A DNA stretch of 64,000 bases from Botryosphaeria dothidea (Eukaryota; Ascomycota; Dothideomycetes; Botryosphaeriales; Botryosphaeriaceae): contig WWBZ02000073.1 in assembly GCA_011503125.2 (NCBI GenBank), positions 992,001-1,056,000 on the forward strand, read 5' to 3'. This document shows, one piece after another, positions 22,445 to 33,801 of this stretch (positions are counted from its first letter, which is position 1; the number at the start of each line of letters is the position of its first letter). Under the pieces are notes generated by a model. That model searched no databases. It was not told the DNA's origin and saw only the letters and a list, made by a program, of their open reading frames with translations. The translations under genes and the position numbers were made by a program.

Positions 22445-24322
22445 TTAATAAGTGTAGCGGAAGTTTGGGTCATCGGGATCAGTCTGCCGAAATGTCAGAT
22501 ATGATTCAGAGATCTCTTTTTGGAAATACTCACATCATTGCTTTCAATCATCTTCTCACCTCTGGCATGCTTCTTGTTCTCACGCCAGAAAGATGTGCTG
22601 ATGACGCCAACCAATACGAGGTTCATCAAAGCGCAGGCAATGCAAGCCCACATGCCGGGCTTGTAGTGAGGTGCATCTTGCGTGCTGCACGGATGGTTAG
22701 TTCTGATAAGTTCTTATGAGGACGGTAAGGCGAGATGGAATCATACCGGAATACCAAACTTCCTGCAATACCACCGATGCCTCCAAAGCCAACAAGCGAG
22801 GCGCTGGTAAAAGCACGCTTCCATTGTCCACGAATGTTGTTGGCCTGGTAACTCATCGTTGCCGGGACGTTTGCGTTGGCACCGGCCGTGACGAGGAAAA
22901 CACCAAAGTAGCGGACGCCAGAGTTGCTGGCAAACCCCATGATTGGCAAGCCGATGATGCACAGGAGCATGTTGAAGGCGATGATCGGTCCACGAACCCG
23001 GAAGTGATCTCCAGCATAACCAGTGGCATACATGATCAGAGCGCCGAAGACGTATGGCGGGGCGACGAGGCACTGAGAGGCAGCAATGCTGAATCCCATA
23101 TTTACGCGGAGGATGATGGGAAGGAAGTAAGCCAAAGCATAGGTGATCGTAGTGGTGCCAAAGAAGATCAGGGCATATCCCCAGACCTTCCAGTCCGCTC
23201 CACCGCGGAAGAACTTCTTGAGGGAGAAAGGCTCGGTTTTAGCATCGCCACGGTCAGCCTGGACACGGTTGATGATCCAGCGCTTCTCGCGCTCGTCGAG
23301 AAAGCTCCAGGACTTGTGCTTGCCATCGGGGAAACCAACCAGGAGCCAGTAACCTCCAAGGCCGATGAGACAGGTGATCTATTAGGTGTCAGTAAGAAGA
23401 GTGAATTCATCGCAGCAGCAAGAACCTACAATGCCCTCCATGACGAAGATCCACCGCCAGCCACCCATATCACCGAGACCATTCATTTGCATAAGCTACA
23501 GTTGTCAGTTATGTTTCTTGTCAGATGAAGTTCCGCTGCTTACGCCGTATGCCAAGATACCGGAGCAGGCTGAGGCAACACAGCCAATGATATAAAACAC
23601 AGAGTATCTCTTCCCCATCTCGTCTGCCAGGTGATCAGTACCATCTCTTGCAGACAGGTAGCTCAATGATATACTTACACCTAACGTACCAAGTACTCAT
23701 CAAATAAACGGCACTGGGGAAGAAGCCTGCCTCAAGGACACCCAGAATGGCGCGCAGACCTGCGAGAGTGTTCCAAGTGTTGGCAAAGCCCATGCCGATC
23801 ATGGTGGCTCCCCACAGGAAACAGATGGCAGAGAGATGCAAGCGCGGCCCTACTTTGCGAACGATAACAGTCGACGGAGGTTGGAAAACGATATACGTGA
23901 TAAAGAAGACCAGCGTCACGATAGACTGTGGAAGGTTAGCCGATGATTCATTGCGAGTGTGTAAGCATGCACCCACGTATCGGTAACCAGTAACCATGTC
24001 CAATTCCACGTTCATCCTGGGCAATACGTCAGCTCTGTGTACACCTGCGCATACGGCAAACATACCCGGCAATGTTGGCAGCCGACAAGTTTGTCCTGTC
24101 CATCAAGCTCACACAGTACATGACGCCCACCGTCACGACCAGGCGTAGGTCAACCCGACGGATAATCTTCTTCTGCTCCGTGAGACTCAATCCCATATCA
24201 TCGGGACCGGCCTTGTAATCGACGTCGGATCCGTTTGTGTCGACATTTTCAATGTGTTCTTGTTCAACCCTGTCCTTCTCGATGTCCGTCAGAGCGTGGG
24301 CTCCGACTTGCGCAGCCTGCAT
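22445..24322 (-). CDS. MFS transporter, allantoate/nicotinate permease (ACS) type
   Basis: Eight exons (24322-24066, 24016-23977, 23925-23679, 23623-23544, 23495-23430, 23378-22747, 22684-22534, 22483-22445) join in frame to 503 aa. It is a plasma-membrane proton- or anion-coupled carrier of the anion:cation symporter family, the group that includes Dal5 (allantoate) and Tna1 (nicotinate). Evidence: an acidic cytosolic N-terminus, RRVDLRLV before helix 1, DRTNLSAANIAG in the first loop, GPRLHLS after helix 2 and GLRAILGVLEAGFFP in helix 4-5, FPDGKHKSWSFLDEREKRWI in the central loop, and the second six-helix half from FFGTTTITYALAYFLP to FWRENKKHARG. Substrate cannot be inferred. The unusually high intron number for the window and 12-helix length are normal for this family. 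Every junction restores a family-typical peptide, for example WYVR|YEMGKRY. Confidence 0.92.
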
Positions 24323-25771
24323 GGTGGAAGAAAATTGAGAAGGAAAAGAGCTGAATATTGAAAGCAAAGGGCGAACGGCTTCCACGAAAGATCAACAGTG
24401 GCTATCGGGCCCTTTCATATCGGAAACCCGACAAGAATTCCCCGCAGTGCCAAGGTGCAATCTCCAGGAATCTGGAAAGATACCGAGGGTGGCTACCTGC
24501 ATGGGTACGGGCTTTCTTGGCTGCGAGAAACGGGGCGCACGGAGTTGTGTCTGAATTGTGCGACTCGTGGGGCGGACAAGCAACAAAGGGGTGGGTCAAA
24601 GCAGGCTTCCCCCGGAATAATGGGGGGTTTGACCTGGGGCCCCGCAATCACCGTGACCAATTTGTGGGTACTGCCAAGTTTGCGGCTTGCACTCCACTGG
24701 CGACTCAACGCTCGACTGGCCGAATCGTGTTCCTCGCCGCTCTGGCCGTCTCTTGGCGACGCATTATTCGCGTGGTCCATGGGCGGAACTGGTCTCCTCG
24801 CTACCGCCTCTGGCTTTCTCCACGCGCACTGGGAGGAATTCAGCGACCGGTTGACGAATCGAGTATCTGTAGCGAGTGCTATGGCGTGGATCCCACACCG
24901 CACTTTAAGGTGTAGTTGATGTCTCCTGCGTCCCAGCGAAACCCTTGTTTTCTTTGCCCGCTAAACCATGATGCCTGCGAGCGGGCCAGGCCCTTGTATG
25001 ACTTGCAGAATGTAATCGAAAGGGGCTGCTATTCGTCGACCCAACGGCGGTGCAGAAAATGCTCAGCTGAGGAATGCGACGGGTCGAGAGGCTTGCGGCA
25101 GGAGGCTCAGCCGTTTCACTGCAGCGAACGAGGGCGAGGCTTCGTCAAGAGCAAGCCGAGGGACAAGCAAGTGGCTGCCGCTTGCGATGGATTGGACCAA
25201 GTGACAGTCTTGGAGGTTGACACAGCTTTCCGCTAGATGCAATGGCCATGTGTCCGACGCCGGGAGCGCCGGCACTGGCTGCTGTCTCTTTAGCCGCATT
25301 CTCCCAATCTGGAACTTTGTTTTACAACCCTGCGGATCGCCTTGTAGGGCGACACAGCTGAAGTGAAGGGGCGTAGCGGCATCCTGGTCATGTGTAAGGA
25401 TGTGCAGCATTGTTGGGCGAAATCAAGCGCGAACCGTACCCAGGAAATGGCTTGAAGGTCCTCTGCCATACCTTTTTTTAATCAGTCTCATAGAATGCTT
25501 CAGATCTTGATGATATTCAAGGTGTTAGATTAAAGGTCAGCAGCATATGTTCCAGGAATTGCCAGGATATGAGTCTTTCCCAACTAAACATTACAATTAA
25601 AGGATAAGGGCCAATGTCATACGATTCGGGAAATGTCAAAGACTGTACTCGTCTCGTATCGTATCGTCGATAAGAATCAAAAACAAAAAGCCATGCGTCA
25701 GGACTGTCCGGAGTCTTCTGGGCCTCTATACAACGCCGACATACGGGAGGGGTTATCGCAAAGACATATAC
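24323..25771. other. intergenic region upstream of the MFS gene
   Basis: About 1.45 kb lies between the MFS start and the 3' end of the Rab4-type gene, both on the minus strand. It must contain the MFS promoter and Rab4 3' UTR. Overlapping open frames at 24358-24919 on both strands have no recognisable domain and look like GC-rich noise. Confidence 0.55.
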
Positions 25772-26975
25772 TCAACAGCAGCCTCCGCGTCTTCGTGAGT
25801 TCGATATCCTGAACACCTCTTCCCATTCTTGCATTCCCGACAGAAGTGCCCCTCCCCGGCGTTTTCCTTTGCGCCTTTTGCGGGTGCCTCCGTCTGTGGT
25901 GCCGCTCTTGATACTGCCATCATCATCGTAATAAGCGCCCCAGCTGCCGCTATCGCCGTATTGGATGCCACTTTGTGGGTCGTCAGGGTCAATTTCTCCA
26001 ATCTCAATTTTCGTAAGAATCATTCGGGCCAGGCGTGAGAATAGCTCCTCGACATTATCGCCCGAAAGGGCCGAGACCTCGACAGAGACGGGAACGGAAG
26101 CATCTGAAGCCCAGCGCGAAGCCACGTCGGAGGTTACTTCGCGACCTTCTAGGGCAACCGTGACCGTATTCTGTGTGCCAAACCCGCCCCTTGACGAATT
26201 TAACGAGCCCCAAGCTGCTCTGCTGTTCACGCTCGAGGGTGTCGGCATTGGCTCGTCCAAGATCGATGGCTCCGGCTCATATTGGGCCTCGGAATCTTCC
26301 AGGTCTGTCTTGTTTCCGGCAAGGATGACGGTGAGCTGCGGGGAGGCCAAGGCGCGGGCGTCGTTGAGAAAGGTGGGGAGAGCTCTAAAGGATGCGAACG
26401 AGGCGATATCGTAGACGAGAATGGCGCCCGCGGCGCCGCGGTAATAGGAACGCGAGACGGATCGAAATCTTTCGGTCCCTGCAGTGTCCCAGAGCTATGA
26501 AGGTGAGCGATGGCGCAGACGGATAGATGCCGAGGCACAAATACCTGGAGCTTTATCCGCTTCCTGCGCGCGCCGGTTCCGACCTTTATAATCTTGGATG
26601 CGAACTCGACTCCGATGGTTTGTGAGGAGTAGATTCGCCCTGGAGGCGGCGTCAGACAGTGCTCGCGGACTCGGGGGTCGTTGGAGGCCTACACTCGTTC
26701 TTGACGAATCTGTGTAGCAAACACGACCTGCAACGGTCAGGTCAGCGCTTATCGCCATGGTTGGAGCCGGCGGGAGAGCGCGTACTTGCCACATCCACTT
26801 GGCCCGAGCAAAATGATCTTCGCTAGATAGTCATACATGCTTCCGAGCTCCTGCGCATTGTGTCAGCGTTGGGCAGCAGCTCGAGTCCTGGAAGCTCGGG
26901 CTGTCGACGCACCTGGTCGCGCACGGCGGGCGCGGAGGTAGTGGACGCCGACGAGGGCGCCCGTTGGCGAACCAT
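25772..26975 (-). CDS. Rab4-family small GTPase
   Basis: Five exons, 26975-26913, 26850-26786, 26727-26693, 26639-26545 and 26494-25772, join in frame to 326 aa. Rab GTPases of this class direct early-endosomal recycling. G1 is GPSGCGKS at 37-44, the switch I region is QTIGVEF, G3 is [12 protein letters not shown] from 87, G4 is GNKTD at 146-150, and G5 is EVSALSGDN. The C-terminus ends GGCC, a double-cysteine geranylgeranylation signal, after a basic tail ([11 protein letters not shown]). The match to fungal Rab4 ([36 protein letters not shown]) is close. It is much longer than the usual about 215 aa because a roughly 45-residue Ser/Pro/Glu-rich insert lies between G4 and G5 and the N-terminus is extended by 20 residues. 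The first intron makes the extension MVRQRAPSS...[10 protein letters not shown]. Confidence 0.9.
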
Positions 26976-27853
26976 GGCTGGCGGTGGTTTGAATAGAGTG
27001 CAGATAGGCGCAGGGCAGAGGAAGTGTTGCAGAGAAAAGCAGTCTGAGGGAAGCGGTTGCTAGGCTGGGGATGCCGGCGCGAGGGAGCGGTGACGATGAG
27101 GCCGACCATGCGCTGTCACGGCACGAACCGGGAAGCGCATCATTCGGCACTGCTCTCTGTCGATCGCCGCTATCATTGGCTTATCGCCAATCGCTCTATA
27201 CAAGCGCGCTCACGCCGCGACAAAAAAACGAATACGCCGTGATTCTTTGTCCCTGCGGCGGAATAGCGGGCGAGACAGGGGCTCACAAATTACTGCGATG
27301 CATGTCCTTATCGTGGCGGTTTGAGGCAGTCACCTGGGCGCAGATATTGCCAATATATTCGAACATAAGCATCCGGATGAGTGCTGCAACTCTGCATGTA
27401 CATGTGCACTTGCTGTCGCAAAACCACGAGTATGCAGCGGCATGCAGCTTAGTGGCGTTCTGATGCTGGGTCGCCGACATGCCGCCTTCCCAGGCTTCTG
27501 GTTCTGGCGCCCTCCGAGCCGTTGCCCGCCGCGCGTCATTAGCATCTCACAGCTCACCTCGTTCTAGCATCGCTACTTGACGATGCCACGCGCATCGCGA
27601 CTCCTAGGAGGAGTAGGTCTTCAGGCCGGCAGTATTAGCGGAACGCGGGGCTTGAGAGTGCCGACGCTACGCCCGTACCACGCGGCACAGACGTCATCTT
27701 GAGGCGCTAGCTGGAACTTTCTCTCCGGCTGTCGCGTGTCCACCTTCTCCGTCTCTCCCAAAATTTATTTCTCCTGCGCGCCACAGTAACTCTTCAGCCT
27801 TCTGCGAATCTTCCTCAATTAATTCGGCCTCTCTTTCTCTTCGCGCCTTCATC
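26976..27853. other. bidirectional promoter region
   Basis: This 878 bp stretch separates divergently transcribed Rab4 (-) and PAF-acetylhydrolase-like (+) genes. The last 100 bases before 27854 are pyrimidine-rich (CTTCGCGCCTTCATC type), consistent with a leader for the plus-strand gene. Small open frames here lack recognisable features. Confidence 0.55.
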
Positions 27854-29439
27854 ATGGCGTGGATGTCGACCCTCAACCCAGTGCCTTCTTTTCCTTCTTA
27901 CAGCGGTCCCTACAATGTGGGCTCATTCGACGTAGAAATCCCCATTTCGCAGCTGAAGTCCCCCAGCCCGGCCCCCGAATCGAGCGTGTCAACTGTGTCC
28001 TTTCGTGTTTTCTATCCGTGTGAGTCTGGCTCACAAGAAAGGGCAGTCCGGTGGGTTCCAACTCCGCAAAGGGGGTATGTGAGCGCTTACGCTCGCTTCC
28101 TGGGAGCTGGATCCGCCTTTGCCCAGATGTTTGCGTAAGTGCGCTTTCCTGCTTCGATTGCGGTTATACTGACCCTCAAACCAGCTATTTTCCCCAGCTC
28201 TTGTACTACACTACGATTCCCGTGCGTCGCAATGCGCGTCTACTACAACCACCCACCAAATCCTCACGATGGCCTGTGATGATCTTTAGCCATGGACTGG
28301 GCGGAACGAGAAATGCATACTCCCACATATGCGGGTCAATTTCGAGCCACGGAATGATTGTCATTGCGCCAGACCACCGAGACGGCAGCGCCCCCGTATC
28401 CTATGTTCGTGCCACCGAAACCGCCGAAGCCACTACTGTTGATTATCGCGCCCTGGCACACAAACCTTCGCCGGAAGTTTACGAAGGAAGGGATGCTCAG
28501 TTGAGGATCAGACTTTGGGAGCTTAGCTTGGTTCATGACGCCGTGCTGAAAATGGAAGCGGGCGAGGAGCTTAAGAACCTTGATCCCAATAAGTCTGCGG
28601 GCGGAAAGCAAGACACAGCCAATCTCCTTTCCATGCTGAAGGGTCGGCTCGATGTCCACAGGCCAGGGTCGGTCAGCTGGGCGGGCCACAGTTTCGGTGC
28701 AGCCACCGTCCACCAGCTCGTCAAGTCTGTGTTTTACCGCCCGGAGTCGCAAATTGAAGGTTACAAGCCGCTCTTTACGCCTGAATCATCATCAGATATA
28801 GTCCAGCAGATCACCAGCTTCTCGCCGGTTATTCTTCTAGATCTCTGGTGTCTTCCGCTAACTAGCCCGAACACTAAATGGCTGGCAGACAAACCATTGC
28901 CCTGCTATGCTCGCAACGGACCTGGTGGGACGACACTGCTTGCTGTTCTCAGCGAGGCATTCGTCAAGTGGTCTGATCATTTCCAGGAAACGCGGCGACG
29001 CCTCTCGGAGGACCCTTCTTCGGACTCGCCTGAACAGACCAAGGCTCCTCCACGCTTCTTCTATCCGCTGAACTCCGCCCACCTTTCGCAATCTGATTTT
29101 GGCCTTCTTTTCCCCTGGATCACGAAAAAGTTCCTCAAAACAGACGAGCCAGAGCGACATCTGAAGCTCAACGTTCGTGCTATCCTTCAAGTACTTCGCG
29201 AGAACAGTATAGAGGTGGCGGATACAAGTCGCATTGATTTGGAAGAAGCTGAAGCTTCGCAAAAAGAGGAAGTTATTGCAGCCACCGACAAGTCGGGAGA
29301 CTGGAAGATTCTGGGGACGAACGGCGAGGTTAGGGGATGGATTCCGCTTGACACGAAACTCGGAGACTTGAGAGGTCCGGCAGCTGACAAGGGTGAGGCT
29401 CTTACTGAGATTACTAAGAATGAGGGTGTGGAGCTATGA
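27854..29439 (+). CDS. PAF acetylhydrolase/phospholipase A2-like lipase
   Basis: Exons 27854-28134 and 28185-29439, with a 50 nt intron, encode 511 aa. The plasma/type II platelet-activating-factor acetylhydrolase family hydrolyses short or oxidised sn-2 acyl groups of phospholipids. The alpha/beta-hydrolase core is visible: VMIFSHGLGGTRNAYS (oxyanion-region HGLGG), the nucleophile elbow GHSFGAAT with Ser 263, an acidic residue in LLDLWCLPL at about Asp 313, matching the ALDAWMFPL segment of the human enzyme, and the catalytic His in NSAHLSQSDF at about 393. The N-terminus matches the family opening GPYNVGSFDVEIP. No signal peptide is visible, so it is probably intracellular. The C-terminal 100 residues are extra and charged. 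Fungal relatives exist (for example fission yeast Plg7), but the exact substrate is unknown. Confidence 0.9.
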
Positions 29440-29903
29440 TTTTCGGTCCATGCGTTGGTTGGATCTTCTGGTGCATTGTTTTGGGGCAAACACGGTAGAA
29501 ATTGCAAGGATAGTTACCGTGGCATTTAGCGTGGCGCATGGTGTTGGTCAAGAAGGGCATTCTGTTAGAGTCACGTTCAGACACTTTCGGTATTCGTAAA
29601 CTCAAAATCAATTCGCAGGGAAAGTGCAAATTTAGCTATGTAGATGAAGCAGTTCTCTCATGACGCCGGTGGAAGTGCTCAAGTGTTTGTTCAGCCTGCG
29701 CGCTTCACTGATCTGGCGGGTTCTTGCCTTTTCTGACGACACCTCGCTCCGCCAAAACAATGTGCCCGGCTTGCGACTACCTGAAAAACTCACAGAGAGC
29801 CTTCTTTAGCATACAATTTTGGATCACTTAAAAAGCTCGCGTCAACCCATATGATCTTTTCACACCAACACCAACAACCTGTCATAGCACCTGAGCAGGA
29901 AAA
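29440..29903. other. intergenic spacer
   Basis: The spacer between two tandem plus-strand genes contains the upstream 3' UTR and the promoter of the 214-aa hypothetical. No coding signal is seen. Confidence 0.6.
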
Positions 29904-30606
29904 ATGGGAACCAGGCATCTCATCCTCGTCTTCTACCAGGGCGATTATCACATTGCGCAGTATGGCCAACTCGACGGTTACCCTTCCGGCGAAGGCGTTC
30001 GCATCCTGGAGTTCGCCAGCACGAGTAACAACCTGACCATGCTCAAGTTCAGCATCAGCAAGGGTCTGCTTTACACCCCAACCAACGAGCAGCTGCAAGC
30101 CTGGAAAGCGCAAGCCTTCGACCTCGGCCAGGAGCGTCAACATCAGGTGCTCACGAACCCGGCGTCCGTCAACTGGGAGGAGCATCGCAAGTACCCCATG
30201 GAGGTAGTCTGCCCGTCCATCGCGGCGCACATATCCGCCGGAATCTTGCAGCTGGTCGCCAACTCTGCGGACCCTGTGCCCATCGTGAAGCACTTGGACT
30301 TCATCGCTGACCTGCTGTACTGCGAGTGGGCCTACGTGGTACGCAATTACATCCGTTCGGCTTGCTCACAAGGAAAGCTAACATGTCGTGTCGAAGCTCG
30401 ATCTGGACGAACACGTTCTGGAGGTGTACTGCCCCGGCGCCAGGCCGATCGAAGGCTTGGAGAGCAGCCGCTTCGATGCGCTCGAGTGTGTCAAGAAGCT
30501 GGAAAAGAAGGGAATCACTATGGTGGCTAAGTTCAAGCTGGATGAGCTGCCGGATGCAGATGAGTTTGTGAGGAGGTGCAACGGAGGAAGTGACGATTCC
30601 GATTGA
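29904..30606 (+). CDS. conserved fungal hypothetical (MGTRHLI family)
   Basis: Exons 29904-30338 and 30397-30606, with a 58 nt intron carrying a GCTAAC branch site, join in frame to 214 aa. The N-terminus MGTRHLILVFYQGDYHIAQYGQ followed by GYPSGEG is one I recognise as characteristic of a widespread family of uncharacterised ascomycete proteins. After the splice the sequence resumes as YV|LDLDEHVLEVY, which restores a family-like motif and supports the junction. No signal peptide, membrane helix or catalytic motif is visible; the C-terminus is acidic. The function is unknown. The 5' start is the first ATG of the open frame and the family N-terminus, so it is secure. Confidence 0.87.
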
Positions 30607-31039
30607 GTTGCAAGGCCGACTGTCGTGACAGCTGGCGAATGGGGGAAGAATGAGGTATGATTAAGGCGTAACATTGCCAGCTTTGAGACTCTCGATACTT
30701 CTTAAGCGAGGATTATTAGTGATTAAAACCAATCAAGTGAGAGGTTGTTGCTCTGTGCAGATAAGAGAATCAGAGCGACATATGCGGTCAAGGGTGAAAG
30801 CGTGGGGAGTTGGAGCATTCATAGGGACACGGGCGATGAGGAATTCGATCACGGTTGCATCCGGATAAATAATTCGACTTCCACAGCAAACTCATGTTGC
30901 AGTATTTTCCAATCCAGATCTCGAAGTTGTTCGGTGGAGTATTGCGTGAGCGGGAGCGGGGCGGCCCGAGCTCTTCGGAGGGTCGACAAGGCCGACGGAA
31001 TTTCATCATAGCTCCTCACCCAGATCCAACCTCCTCACC
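30607..31039. other. intergenic spacer
   Basis: The spacer between tandem plus-strand genes should contain the FRG1 promoter. It includes short AT-rich patches and no supported coding sequence. Confidence 0.6.
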
Positions 31040-31907
31040 ATGGTCAAACCATTAACCTTCAAAGGCGACAAGAAGCCCAAGAAGCGCAAGAGACCCGCCG
31101 GAGATGACAACGACGATGGCGCGCCTTCAAGCAAGGAGCTGGCCAAGGCTGGAAGCTCAGCACATGAAGCCGCCGAAGACGACGATTCCTGGGTGACGGC
31201 CGGAGCTGTGACCGACATCTCTGGTCCTATAACCTTTGTACTCCCGACTGACCCTGTCACTTTCATGGGATGCGACGCCAATGGCACTGTTTTCACGAGC
31301 AAGATCGAAAACATCGTCGAGAATGACCCATTGACGGCTGAGCCGCATGATGTGCGCCAAGTGTGGATTGCGAACAGAGTCACAGGCACCGAGAATTTCA
31401 GTTTCAAAGGGCACCACGGCAAGTGAGTACTCTTCATCTAGCATCTCAACTCTGGCCCGGGCTTGTGCTGATCTGAGACTTAGGTATTTGGGATGCGACA
31501 AGTTCGGCGTTCTGTCTGCTCACCGCGAAGCCATCTCCCCCGAAGAATCCTTCGTTTGCATCCCAGTCGCCGATAATCCAGGCACCTTTGCCATACAAAC
31601 ACAGCGCGAAAAATTCATCACAATCAATGAGAAAGATGGCAGCAACGAAGTCCGCGGTGACTCGGAGAACATCGACTTCAATTCGACATTTCGCATTCGT
31701 ATGCAGGCCCGCTTCAAGCCGAGGCCAAAGACTTCAAAGGAGCAGAAGGCAGCGGAGAAGATATCCAGGAAGGAGCTTGAAGATATGGTGGGAAGACGGC
31801 TCGAGGATGACGAGGTCAAAAAGCTCAAGAGGTCAAGGAGAGATGGCAATTTTCACGAGACGCTGCTGGACGTGAAGGTCAAAGGCAAGCATGACAAGTT
31901 TGCGTAA
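31040..31907 (+). CDS. FRG1 homologue, nuclear actin-bundling/RNA-associated protein
   Basis: Two exons, 31040-31422 and 31484-31907, with a 61 nt intron, encode 268 aa. FRG1 is a nucleolar and spliceosome-associated protein conserved from fungi to animals, with a beta-trefoil (fascin-like) core. Evidence: a Lys-rich N-terminus (KGDKKPKKRKRP) resembling a nuclear localisation signal, then trefoil strands with DSWVTAGAVTDISGPI, RQVWIANRVTGTENFSFKGHHGKYLGCDKFG, and FVCIPVADNPGTFAIQT, and a C-terminal FHETLLDVKVKGKHDKFA, which closely matches the FRG1 ending. The junction GGCAA|G restores GKYLGCD. The predicted role is in rRNA or mRNA processing rather than transcription; the family link is firm, the function in fungi is inferred. 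Confidence 0.9.
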
Positions 31908-33170
31908 ACCACAGCCACCTTCGCAGCGGTCACCGGGTGTCTTTGTGGGCCCACGAGCGCGGATAAAACGAAAATTCGCTGGTGAAGGAGAGTGCACAGA
32001 TGAGAAGGCTGTGTATCCCACCGGCGCCCACCCACACCCCACCAGATTCAACCATACAAGCCTCGCCACATCAACGTGATGATTGGCGCTTCTTACGCGT
32101 CTTTTAAGATTAAAAATAGGGAGCGACTTGATCTGATGCGGGACTGGATGAATGGCAAAGCGGGTCATACGTTCGAGAACAGCCGGAAGCCAAGAGACAT
32201 GGTGGAGGGCTTCAGGATTGATGACGGATGAATAGAAGCTCCAGCTACTCTGATCGATGGAGGCAGATTGCATGCGTCCAGGGCTAATAGCTCTAACAAA
32301 CAGCACATTCATTTTGTTGAGCTATTTCATATCGTGAGGTAATAATCTCTCCTGGCCGGCCTGAGCCTCTTGGCCATTCAAATGAACCCGAACCTGGGCA
32401 ATCGAGCATGACTCTGACCGGTGTTCATGGGCAGACAGCTGGTTCACCGCTATGTCATGTTTCCGCCATGCGCCGGCAGGTCCCCCGGGCGGACTAAAAT
32501 GTCAGGACGCGCAATCGGCGCGAGGCAGAGATCGAATGAGCGTAAAAATAACCTTGAATGTTTAAAAAGTCCCCACAGCGGGAGGCGCTGGTGGTGGCGA
32601 TGCTGGGCGTTCTCGTGGTCCGGAGCAATAAACATCCGCATCGGCCTTCTCAGCGAGCAGCACTGACGCAGTAAGGCAGGCGAGGCCGCATGACGCAGAT
32701 GACACCAAGAAGCTGCACTGTGCTCGAGCGTACGCGTTTCGGGCCAGGGCGGCCTACCATTTGCTCTCCTTCAGCGTTCCCCTGGCTGGCCATAGCCCCC
32801 CGCGGCTCGGCACGTCTTGGCTGCAGCTAGGATCGACACATTTCAACCCGATCACGCCGTGGCTCCAATCAATAAGCCGCCTTTGCGGCCAAAGAAGCGT
32901 CTTCTTGGCTTCCAAAAGCCGCAAGAGGTCACGTTTCGAATGCCTGGTAGCATTGGCTGCGCCTCAGGAATCGTCGTCAGTGCGGTGATGGTGGGGAATG
33001 ATGCTGCGGTACCCCAGCATATATAAATTCACTTGACATCAGGGCATGGGGTAGATCAAATCCTTGTGCTACAAATCGTTCACTCTCGCTCAAGCTTCAA
33101 TCCAAACCAACCGACAAGCTTCCATTCAACTCTTTACAACGAAGACCAACTCGCACTTTCATCAATCACC
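31908..33170. other. intergenic region with promoter of the secreted gene
   Basis: About 1.26 kb upstream of the secreted eight-cysteine gene. A TATA box lies near the right end. The left part holds the FRG1 3' UTR. No coding signal is supported. Confidence 0.6.
33020..33027 (+). promoter_or_regulatory. TATA box upstream of secreted cysteine-rich gene
   Basis: The string TATATAAA lies 144 bp upstream of the start codon at 33171. In fungi strong TATA boxes are more frequent upstream of regulated than housekeeping genes, which would fit an inducible surface protein. This is inference from position and sequence only. Confidence 0.55.
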
Positions 33171-33801
33171 ATGCAGTACAAGGCACTCGCTCTCCTCGCC
33201 GCTCTTGTCGCCGTCGGCTCGACTCAGGACATCGACAACAACGATGTCCCCAACGTCTGCCGCTCCGTCTGTCAGACCACCGTCGACCTGACCACCCAGT
33301 GTGACCGTCAGAACGATGACGACGACTCCGGCTTCATCAACTGCGTCTGCTCCACCAGCAATGCCAACAGCTTCATCCCCGAATGCGAGGCCTGCGTCGC
33401 TGCCAACGACGAGGCTGACAACGGTAAGCCCAAGCTCCCCAGATAAGGCCATCCACGATTCAAATTAATGGCTAACATTTGCATCAGACGTCCGCGACCT
33501 TGTCAGGTCCTGCTCCTTCACGCAGGTCAGCACCTGGAACTCGGCGTCCACCGGAACCGCCACTTCCGGCACCTCCTCCGCCAGCATCACTCTGGCTTCT
33601 TCGGCTACCGCTGTCACTACCGGCAGCTCGGCCACCGGCTCCACCACCGGCACTGGCTCTACCAGCCAGACTAGCGGCACTACCGCCACCTCGACCGGCT
33701 CGACCGCCGCGCAGTCCACCGGCGCCGCTGCTCCCGCTATCACGGCCGGCTTTGGCAGCTTGGCTGCTGCCATTCTGGCCGGCGTTCCCGCTTTCTTGTA
33801 G
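33171..33801 (+). CDS. small secreted GPI-type protein with CFEM-like eight cysteines
   Basis: Exons 33171-33423 and 33488-33801, with a 64 nt intron, encode 188 aa. The N-terminus has a clear signal peptide (hydrophobic LALLAALVAV, cleavage about residue 19). Eight cysteines fall at 30, 34, 44, 58, 60, 72, 75 and 93, spaced x3, x9, x13, CxC, x11, x2, x17. This resembles the CFEM pattern (C-x3-C-x8-12-C ... CxC-x9-14-C-x3-4-C), but the x13 gap, the x2 and the x17 differ, so I call it CFEM-like and not CFEM. A Ser/Thr-rich stalk from about 97 to 160 and a C-terminal hydrophobic tail (SLAAAILAGVPAFL) after a small-residue site suggest GPI anchoring in the wall or membrane. CFEM proteins include haem and iron binders, which is relevant to the iron genes that follow. 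It could alternatively be an adhesin-like or effector-type protein. Confidence 0.8.

Noticed and set aside
24358..24919. Overlapping 136-185 codon frames upstream of the MFS gene
   Set aside because: They occupy three frames at once, with compositions typical of non-coding GC-rich DNA, and no domain is seen.
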